Below, in pieces: positions 58,429-64,000 of a stretch of 64,000 nucleotides of DNA. Positions within the stretch are counted from its first letter, which is position 1; every line of letters begins with the position of its first letter. Origin of the DNA: CAYQLT01 sp964418425 (GTDB lineage Bacteria; Bacillota; Limnochordia; Limnochordales; Geochordaceae); NCBI GenBank assembly GCA_964418425.1, contig CAYQLT010000011.1, positions 6,374-70,373 on the forward strand, written 5' to 3'. The position numbers and the translations under genes were made by a program. The notes under the pieces are model-generated. The model worked only from the letters and a program-made list of their open reading frames with translations. It was not told where the DNA came from and ran no database searches.

Positions 58429-59235
58429 ATGCCATCGGCAAGAGAGCAGGAGGGACTCTGGGCGCCGGACGCCTCGGAGTCCGGGATGGAATCGTTCAAC
58501 GGCCTGGAGCTGGCCGAGGCGCCTACCTCTCCGGCCCGTCTGGAAGACCAGCCCGACCTGCACGCGCAATCGGCGGATCCCAATCCCGCGCCGCAGGCAG
58601 CTGAGGCCAGCACGACGGGCGCCGCGCCGCAATCCGGCCGCCGGGGTCGTGGCGGGCGTCCGAGGGTGACCGGCGATCAGGATCAGAGGATCCTGGAGGT
58701 GTTCGAACGCGCCAAGGAGGCGGGGCGCTCTCTCAAAGACGCGGCGCAGGAGCTCGCGAAAGAGCTGGGACAACCCGCGGAGTACATCAACCAGCGTTAT
58801 TACTACTTGCGCCGCCGCAACCCGCCCACCGAGGCCCAGGCCCCGGCGCCGGCCGCCGCAGGCAGGCGCCGGCGGGCTGCGGACCAGGCCGAGCAGCCGG
58901 CAGCCCCTCGGGTCGGGGGTCGAGGAGGCCGCCGGGCGGCTGCAGCCCGCGCCGTCGAGCCGACACCCGCCGCTGCGGCCGCCGCCCCACCGCGACGGCG
59001 AGGCCGGGCGGCGGCGCCAGTCGCCCCCGCGGTAGAGCAGCGCCTGGCCGAACTCTCCGACATCGCCACGCGCCAGCTGGGTGCGCTCACCGAGCGCATG
59101 GAGCGCATCGAGGAGCGCCTGTCCGCGCTGGAGCGGCGGCCTGCGACCACCGAGGTCGGGGATGAGGAGCTGTACAGCCGACTGGGTCGCATGCTGGTGC
59201 GGGCCGCATTCGGCGCACTGGAGTCGGGACGCTGA
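58429..59235 (+). CDS. Basic Ala/Arg-rich protein with Myb-like segment and C-terminal coiled coil
   Basis: 268 residues. After an acidic N-terminus comes an AT-hook-like RRGRGGRPR, then a compact helical region LEVFERAKEAGRSLKDAAQE followed by ELGQPAEYINQRYYYLRRR, similar in pattern to the Myb-like domain of RsfA-type prespore regulators. Residues 130-190 are Ala/Pro/Arg repeats (histone-tail-like), and VEQRLAELSDIATRQLGALT with ERMERIEERLSALERR forms a coiled coil. A nucleoid-associated or forespore DNA-binding role is possible; the family is not firmly recognised. It is a single gene with its own promoter. Confidence 0.6.
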   Translation: MPSAREQEGLWAPDASESGMESFNGLELAEAPTSPARLEDQPDLHAQSADPNPAPQAAEASTTGAAPQSGRRGRGGRPRVTGDQDQRILEVFERAKEAGRSLKDAAQELAKELGQPAEYINQRYYYLRRRNPPTEAQAPAPAAAGRRRRAADQAEQPAAPRVGGRGGRRAAAARAVEPTPAAAAAAPPRRRGRAAAPVAPAVEQRLAELSDIATRQLGALTERMERIEERLSALERRPATTEVGDEELYSRLGRMLVRAAFGALESGR

Positions 59236-59390
59236 GCCGAACACGGGGTGGAAGGCGCCAAAGGGGGACGGGCGGGCAGGCGTAAGGAGGCGGGGCAGAG
59301 TCCCTCTCCCGCCGCCGATCCCGAGGCCACGCCCGCCCGGACACCCCCGGTGTAGCGGATCGCCTGCCGCCTCGCGGCAATCCCTGGCCT
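59236..59390. other. Intergenic region
   Basis: 155 bp between convergent genes (basic coiled-coil protein and the ger operon). No hairpin with a T-run was found. A GC-rich inverted segment may serve, but I see no strong feature. Confidence 0.4.
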
Positions 59391-59609
59391 TTACGGAATC
59401 CATCGGCTGAGCGGGTCCGTCAGGGTTATCAGGATCGGATGCAGCGACGGGAGCCTGACCCCCGCCGCCGCAAGCAGGGCTGCCGCTGTTCCCGCCGACC
59501 ACAAAGCCAGGTAGACCCCGACGGTTCGCCACTCTCGCCGGGCCAACGGCACCCGAAGGTCCCAGACGGCCACAGAGACCAGCGCTACCCCCAGGGCCAC
59601 GGTAACCAC
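59391..59609 (-). CDS. Small membrane protein ending the ger operon
   Basis: 72 residues from GTG 59609, which begins 2 nt after the gerC stop and has GGTGGA upstream. Two hydrophobic segments, VVTVALGVALVSVAVW and VYLALWSAGTAAALLAAAG, are joined by a basic loop, and the end PILITLTDPLSRWIP is conserved-looking. A fourth small membrane gene is common in germinant-receptor operons (GerD/GerW-like or gerXD-type subunits). Its role is not established. Confidence 0.65.
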   Translation of the reverse strand: MVTVALGVALVSVAVWDLRVPLARREWRTVGVYLALWSAGTAAALLAAAGVRLPSLHPILITLTDPLSRWIP

Positions 59610-59611
59610 GT

Positions 59612-60967
59612 TTAGAAGTCCACCCGGCCATTGAGCAGCCCGGTGCGGCGTACCCGGGCCGCCACCTGGATGCGCACCTGCAGGTGCGGCAGAAGCTCGG
59701 GCCACAGAGGGCGAAGATGCTCCCACAGGCCGGGGTCCGCACGGGCGATCATCTGGCCGAACCCGGCCGCATCCGCCCGAAGCTCCCGGTGAAGCCGCTG
59801 GAGCGCCTCCCGCAGCTGACGGGTGAGCTGGCGCGCCAGTTCCTGCTCGAGCCTGGGGCGTTGGGCTGACCCCAGGGGCGGCTGGCAGGTGGCGTCCATC
59901 AGGTTTCCCTCCGCCGAGATGTCCAGGAGGATCTCAGGGAGGGGCGGTGCTCCCATGGCGGCGGGCAGCTTTCGGTCCTGGGCCTGCTCCGACTGGCTAC
60001 CGCCGGGCTGTTGCAGGCGTCGGCGCACCAGGGCCCGGATGAAACGCACGCTCGCCTCTCCTGGCCCCTCGGGGCAGGGGGCCGTGAGGGTAAACGGGCG
60101 AGACTCGCCCCTCAGCAGAATGAGGGCCGTGGTTTCGAGGGGGTCCAACCACCCGACCAGGCGGTCGCCTCGGAATACCGCGGTTCCCCGCGTGACCGGA
60201 AAGGCCGGAGGGCCCGGCTCCTGGCTGGGGATCAGCGCCCGGTCCGGGGGAACCGGCTTTTCGAAGGAGAGAGCGGGTGCCACCGGCTCGATACCCGGCT
60301 CCATCAGATCGATCACCATGTCCCGCATCCGCACGGCTCTCACAGAGGCCGTCTGGAAGCTCTGGCTTTGCAGCAGCCGGACGATGCCTTCCGACGAGAT
60401 GGCGTTCAAGGGGCTGGGAAGCTCCAGAAGCCGGTGCGCCGGCACATCCCGGGCCACCGTCACCCAGGGTGTGATCCGGAACTCCCGGTCCCGCACCACC
60501 GGGTCCAGCAGGCGGGCCACACCGGCTCGGGCCATCTCCTCCCCGATGACCACCAGGCGCACATGGGCCCAAAACGGCAGCCGCGGACTCAGGCGAGCCA
60601 TCTCCTCCTGCGCCTCGCTCAGCGTCCGGGCCTGCACACCCACCACCCAGGCCGTGGGGCCCAACGGGCCTGCCGAGACCCGAGCGAACGGGGCCAGCGG
60701 GCCGCTCCCCGCGCCGGCCATACCCCCGCCAATACCCGCGCCTGCCCCGCCGCCCATCCGGGAAGGGATCGCAAACAGCGCGGTCATCCGGATTCCCTCT
60801 CCCCGGGCCGGCAGGTCCAAGGCGACTGCGGTCGCCACGCCCAGCGTCTCGATCTCATGCCGGTCCCAGCACCCCGCAGCCAGCACGGCGGCTCCAAGCC
60901 AGGCAGCCAGGGCCGCGCCGCGAAACCGCCCGCCCCCCCGGAGAGTCGTGCGGGCCCGGCCGGCCAT
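59612..60967 (-). CDS. Ger(x)C-family spore germination lipoprotein
   Basis: 451 residues from ATG 60967. The signal sequence ends in LAAGCWDRHEIETLG, a good lipobox with the CWD...E(I/L) opening typical of GerC proteins. Conserved points include WVTVARDVPAHRLLE and the C-terminal basic helix region (LEQELARQLTRQLREALQRL). GerC is the lipoprotein subunit of the germinant receptor in the spore inner membrane. The start codon overlaps nothing but follows the gerB stop by 1 nt. An internal Gly-rich segment (about 70-90) is a lineage-specific insert. Confidence 0.9.
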   Translation of the reverse strand: MAGRARTTLRGGGRFRGAALAAWLGAAVLAAGCWDRHEIETLGVATAVALDLPARGEGIRMTALFAIPSRMGGGAGAGIGGGMAGAGSGPLAPFARVSAGPLGPTAWVVGVQARTLSEAQEEMARLSPRLPFWAHVRLVVIGEEMARAGVARLLDPVVRDREFRITPWVTVARDVPAHRLLELPSPLNAISSEGIVRLLQSQSFQTASVRAVRMRDMVIDLMEPGIEPVAPALSFEKPVPPDRALIPSQEPGPPAFPVTRGTAVFRGDRLVGWLDPLETTALILLRGESRPFTLTAPCPEGPGEASVRFIRALVRRRLQQPGGSQSEQAQDRKLPAAMGAPPLPEILLDISAEGNLMDATCQPPLGSAQRPRLEQELARQLTRQLREALQRLHRELRADAAGFGQMIARADPGLWEHLRPLWPELLPHLQVRIQVAARVRRTGLLNGRVDF

Positions 60968-60968
60968 C

Positions 60969-62138
60969 CTACAGCCCATCCCCGGCGGCCCCAACGGCCC
61001 GCCGCGCCCTCAGGGTCAGCAAGGCGCCCGGCAACCAGAGGGCGATGAAGAGGTAAGGGGCCAGGGTGCCGACGTCGGAGAAGCGGCGCAGCTCCAGGTC
61101 GTTTTCCGCGACCCGAAACGCCAGGACAGCCAGCACGACCATCATCGGGTTGATCAGAACCGAGTGCTCGCTTAGCCCTGCCAGCTGGGTCAGACCCAGA
61201 GAGCCCGCGTGGAACAGCAGCGACGCGCTCATGATGAGGCCAAGTCCCCATGCCCCTACCACCAGGGCGTCGACCCGCTGCAGGAACTCGCCCACCTCCA
61301 CCTGCCGGGCCACCTCGAAAAGGGGAAAGGCGGCCTTGACGGCAAGCTCACCGGACATCACCGCCACCGCCAGTGCCGCCAGCATGGCCTCGGTGAGGCC
61401 TGAGGCCAAAGTCGCCCACAGGGCCGCGCGCCGGGCCGCCCGGACATCCAGGGTCGCGGGTGCCATGGGTAAGAGGAAGATGGCCTGGGAGTGCCAGGCA
61501 GCGCTCAGCAGGCTTCCGCTGGCGATGCCGCCCCAGCCCGTTCGGAAGGCGGGAAGCAAGCGCTGCACCTCCACCGCGGGGATGACCATGAGGGCCAGGG
61601 CGACCAGCGAGAAGACGAGAACGCCGCCAATGATGACCGAGATCTGTCCCAAGCCGGGCGTCCTTTGGCTCGCCGCCACTCCGGCCAGCAAGGTGGTCAC
61701 CCCCACCACCACCACCAGAGGGGTGGTGGGCAGGATGGCGGTTACGATGGCCTCTGAATACTCCCGCAGGGTGAGTGCGGTCAGGTGCAAAAGCAGCCAC
61801 AGGTAAACCAGTGTCACCGGCGGCCCCAGCCACCTTCCCAGTGCCTGGCGGTGCTGGCTTGCAAGCCCTGCCCCCGGGTAGGCGACCGCCGGATAGGTGA
61901 GCATTCCCACCAGCAGCAGGCCCAGCACGGTGCCCAACGCCGACGCCGCCCAGGCGTCCCGGCCTGCCCGGGAGGCGGTCAAAACGGGCAGCAGGGAGAT
62001 GGAGACCGTGGAACGCAACACAAAGGTAGACCAGAAGACCTGATGACGGGTCAGGGACAGGCCCAGGAGCTCCGGGTCGAGCCAGCGCCCACCCGGCGGC
62101 ACCATCGGCGCTTTGGAGCGGCCTTCAGGGCGCTTCAC
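60969..62138 (-). CDS. GerB-family spore germination permease
   Basis: About 389 residues from GTG 62138, which overlaps the gerA stop (GTGA). Ten membrane spans of the APC superfamily are visible, with LTRHQVFWSTFVLRSTVSIS, LHLTALTLREYSEAIVTAIL and WHSQAIFLLPMAPATLDVR. It is the integral-membrane subunit that senses or carries germinant. Tight coupling to gerA and gerC supports one receptor operon. Confidence 0.92.
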   Translation of the reverse strand: MKRPEGRSKAPMVPPGGRWLDPELLGLSLTRHQVFWSTFVLRSTVSISLLPVLTASRAGRDAWAASALGTVLGLLLVGMLTYPAVAYPGAGLASQHRQALGRWLGPPVTLVYLWLLLHLTALTLREYSEAIVTAILPTTPLVVVVGVTTLLAGVAASQRTPGLGQISVIIGGVLVFSLVALALMVIPAVEVQRLLPAFRTGWGGIASGSLLSAAWHSQAIFLLPMAPATLDVRAARRAALWATLASGLTEAMLAALAVAVMSGELAVKAAFPLFEVARQVEVGEFLQRVDALVVGAWGLGLIMSASLLFHAGSLGLTQLAGLSEHSVLINPMMVVLAVLAFRVAENDLELRRFSDVGTLAPYLFIALWLPGALLTLRARRAVGAAGDGL

Positions 62139-63760
62139 GGCCGGCCGCCTCCCCGGGTACCCCCGGCGCGCACCACGTCCCCGGGCATGAGGAACTCCGG
62201 CCTTCTCTTGATGGCCCACCAGGGGACTCGGATCACCAGATCCTTCCATGCTGCGGGATTCGCCGGGGTGACGGGAGCCAGATAGGGAACCCCGAAGGAG
62301 CGGAGGGCGACCAGGTGCACCAGGAACAAGTACGCCAGCGCCTGCACCCCGAACAACCCCAGCAAGCCCCCGGCCAACGTGAACAGGAACCGGATGATGC
62401 GGGCGGCGATGGCCACGCTGAAGATGGGGGTCGCGAAGGAGGCGATGGCGGTGATCGCCACCACGATGACCATGGCGGGACTGACCAGGTTCGCGTTGAT
62501 GGCGGCCTGCCCCAAGACCAGGGCCCCCACGATGCTCACGGCGGGCCCGACCGCCCGGGGAAGGCGAAGGCCGGCCTCACGCAGCACCTCGAAATTGAGC
62601 TCCATGATGAGCGCCTCCACCAAGGCGGGAAAGGGCACGCCCTCCCGAGCCGCGGCGATGCTGAGCAGCAACGGCGTCGGGATCATTTCGGCGTGATAGG
62701 TGGTGACGCTCACGTACAGCGCCGGCAGGAGGATGGAGATCGCAAACGCGGTATAGCGCAACGCACGCAGCAGCGACCCGATCAGGAACCGCTCGTAGTA
62801 GTCCTCGGGGGTCGTCAGGAGTTGCCCCAGCACCACGGGGCCGATGAGAGCAAACGGAGTGTTATCGGTCAGGATGGCAAACCGCCCCTCCAGGAGGTTG
62901 GCGACCACCGTGTCGGGCCGCTCCGTCCGCAAAAGCTGCGGAAAGGGGGAGAGGGGGCTCTCCTCGAGGAACTCCTCCAAGTACCCCGATTCCAGGAGCC
63001 CATCCAGCTGGATCCCGTCCAGGCGGGACCGGACCGTGCTCAGGATGTGGGGGTTGATGATATCCTCAACGTATAGCAGCGCCAGGCGGGTCGCCGTTCG
63101 GCGGCCGAGGCGTCGCTCTTCGATCCGCAGGCCCGCATGGCGCAGCCGAGAACGCACCAGGGCGAGGTTCCACTCCAACCGCTCCACGAAACCCTCCCGG
63201 GGGACCCGAACTCCCGTTTCGTTTTGGGGCTCTTCCACCGGCCGGCCCGGCCGCTCCGCGGTATCCGCCAGCCACAACCTCGGGCTCGGGGAGATCGGTT
63301 TGATGATCACCGTCCAGCCGTCCATGAGCCGGAGGCTGACCTCATGAAGGTCCTGCGCCGTCTGCACGTGAGGGACGTGGACGGCCAGCCCGTCGGGGCA
63401 ACTTTCGCTCGTCCCGGCCCGGGCCTGAATGAGGGGCCGTATGACGGTCGTCGCCACCAGCTGGAGGTTGACCAGGGGACGGATGAAAGCGACCCAGAAG
63501 GAAGGCCGGCCGCGGCCGTCCCGACCGTACAGCGGGCGCACTGTCAGGTCGGGCGGGTCCCCCAGCATTTGCCGAAGCTCCGCCAGCACTGCCGGCTCGC
63601 AAGTCCCCGGGCTTTGCCCGGTGACCTTCGCCCACCGAAGGCCCCTTTGCGCCCTTGTTTTGCCGCTCACGTGTTGCAAGAGCCAACCGAGCGCATGCTG
63701 CCGTCCCACGCCGCCGTCACCTTTTCCGCGGTGATTCTGCCTGCGCCGGGCGGCTGTCAT
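62135..63760 (-). CDS. GerA-family spore germination protein
   Basis: 541 residues. The N-terminal soluble half includes WTVIIKPISPSPRLWLADTA and VPREGFVERLEWNLALVRSR; the GerA core has YVEDIINPHILSTVRSRL, TERPDTVVANLLEGRFAILT and TTYHAEMIPTPLLLSIAAAR, and five membrane spans close the protein. GerA forms the ligand-gated channel of the germinant receptor. It is the first gene of a four-gene minus-strand operon and probably expressed late in the forespore; a sigma-G promoter was not found in the short upstream stretch. Confidence 0.93.
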   Translation of the reverse strand: MTAARRRQNHRGKGDGGVGRQHALGWLLQHVSGKTRAQRGLRWAKVTGQSPGTCEPAVLAELRQMLGDPPDLTVRPLYGRDGRGRPSFWVAFIRPLVNLQLVATTVIRPLIQARAGTSESCPDGLAVHVPHVQTAQDLHEVSLRLMDGWTVIIKPISPSPRLWLADTAERPGRPVEEPQNETGVRVPREGFVERLEWNLALVRSRLRHAGLRIEERRLGRRTATRLALLYVEDIINPHILSTVRSRLDGIQLDGLLESGYLEEFLEESPLSPFPQLLRTERPDTVVANLLEGRFAILTDNTPFALIGPVVLGQLLTTPEDYYERFLIGSLLRALRYTAFAISILLPALYVSVTTYHAEMIPTPLLLSIAAAREGVPFPALVEALIMELNFEVLREAGLRLPRAVGPAVSIVGALVLGQAAINANLVSPAMVIVVAITAIASFATPIFSVAIAARIIRFLFTLAGGLLGLFGVQALAYLFLVHLVALRSFGVPYLAPVTPANPAAWKDLVIRVPWWAIKRRPEFLMPGDVVRAGGTRGGGRP

Positions 63761-63884
63761 GCACCCCGCAGCGGACGCTCACAGGGCGGGCGGCGGCCCG
63801 CCCGCAGGCCGGCCGCCGCACGAAGCGCCCCAAACAGGGTTTCTGGAGAAGCCCGCCCCACCGAAGCTTCCGGCGGGCGTCAGC

Positions 63885-64000
63885 TCAGCGCCTGGGGATC
63901 ACCAGCTGCTGGCCCGGCAGGATCCACCACGGGTTGACCCCCGGATTGGCCGCCGCGATGGCCTGCCACGACAGCCCCAGCCGCTGCCCGATCAGATACA
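63885..64000 (-). CDS. LysM-domain protein, C-terminal end (gene enters from right edge)
   Basis: The last 37 residues in an open minus-strand frame read YLIGQRLGLSWQAIAAANPG, then VNPWWILPGQQLVIP and a stop at 63887-63885. This is a complete LysM repeat core (peptidoglycan- or spore-coat-binding). The rest of the gene lies outside the window. Sporulation proteins with LysM, such as SafA or YkvP/YaaH types, are candidates given the ger operon next door. Confidence 0.75.
   Translation of the reverse strand, partial: YLIGQRLGLSWQAIAAANPGVNPWWILPGQQLVIPRR

Overview
The window looks like part of a chromosome from a high-GC, endospore-forming member of the Bacillota. The spore markers are SpoIIE and a gerA-gerB-gerC type germinant-receptor operon. 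GTG and TTG start codons and 4-bp GTGA/ATGA gene overlaps are common. Several features suggest a two-membrane (diderm) cell of the Limnochordia/Negativicutes/Halanaerobiales kind: a secreted metallopeptidase-like/beta-propeller protein ending in an Omp85-type barrel with an LRGF motif, and two ABC substrate-binding proteins with cleavable signal peptides but no lipobox. The lineage is an inference; no rRNA is present.

Layout, left to right. (1) 1-5.7 kb is an accessory region. A tRNA-Leu(CAG) gene has its 3' end repeated 2.84 kb downstream, and the two repeats bracket a minimal island holding only a XamI-like restriction endonuclease and its N6-adenine methyltransferase. Beyond it lie decayed fragments (VapC PIN toxin, TctC/TctA transporter pieces, a frameshifted membrane protein) and an intact nucleotidyltransferase pair that resembles a toxin-antitoxin module. 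(2) 5.7-14.7 kb holds an MDR dehydrogenase, a Uma2 nuclease-fold protein, a BMP/nucleoside ABC importer operon (interrupted by a 100-N assembly gap with a duplicated 55-bp flank) and a drug/polysaccharide-type ABC-2 exporter. (3) 14.8-18.8 kb is a molybdate modABC operon ending in an HTH regulator with a periplasmic-binding-like domain, followed by a CopG/VapC toxin-antitoxin operon with a palindromic operator on its -10 box. (4) 19.8-33.3 kb holds metabolic and envelope genes: queT, threonine aldolase, dcd, a c-di-AMP receptor, guaB with a CPBP protease, DUF1015, DUF72, resA/ccdA, DUF502, the large propeller-barrel protein and DUF2203.

(5) 33.3-38.0 kb is a minus-strand operon, htrA - cobalamin adenosyltransferase - FAD oxidoreductase - dihydrolipoyl dehydrogenase, whose promoter carries a perfect CtsR-consensus direct repeat. 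(6) 38.2-48.7 kb holds a diacylglycerol-kinase family gene, DUF2953, pepV, a cysteine hydrolase, a secreted GH10-like (GHL10) protein, tRNA-Sec (selC), a membrane-anchored HtrA, ftsH and tilS. (7) 48.8-64 kb holds an SPW membrane protein, spoIIE, a two-component system with an unknown coupled gene, galE, a Ddl-like ATP-grasp ligase with lysine 2,3-aminomutase, a basic Myb/coiled-coil protein, the ger operon and the end of a LysM protein.

Functional threads: molybdate uptake and selC in one genome fit molybdenum/selenium enzymes such as formate dehydrogenase, though none is in this window. HtrA x2, FtsH and CtsR form a protein-quality-control theme. All calls come from reading the sequence by eye; no database search was run.
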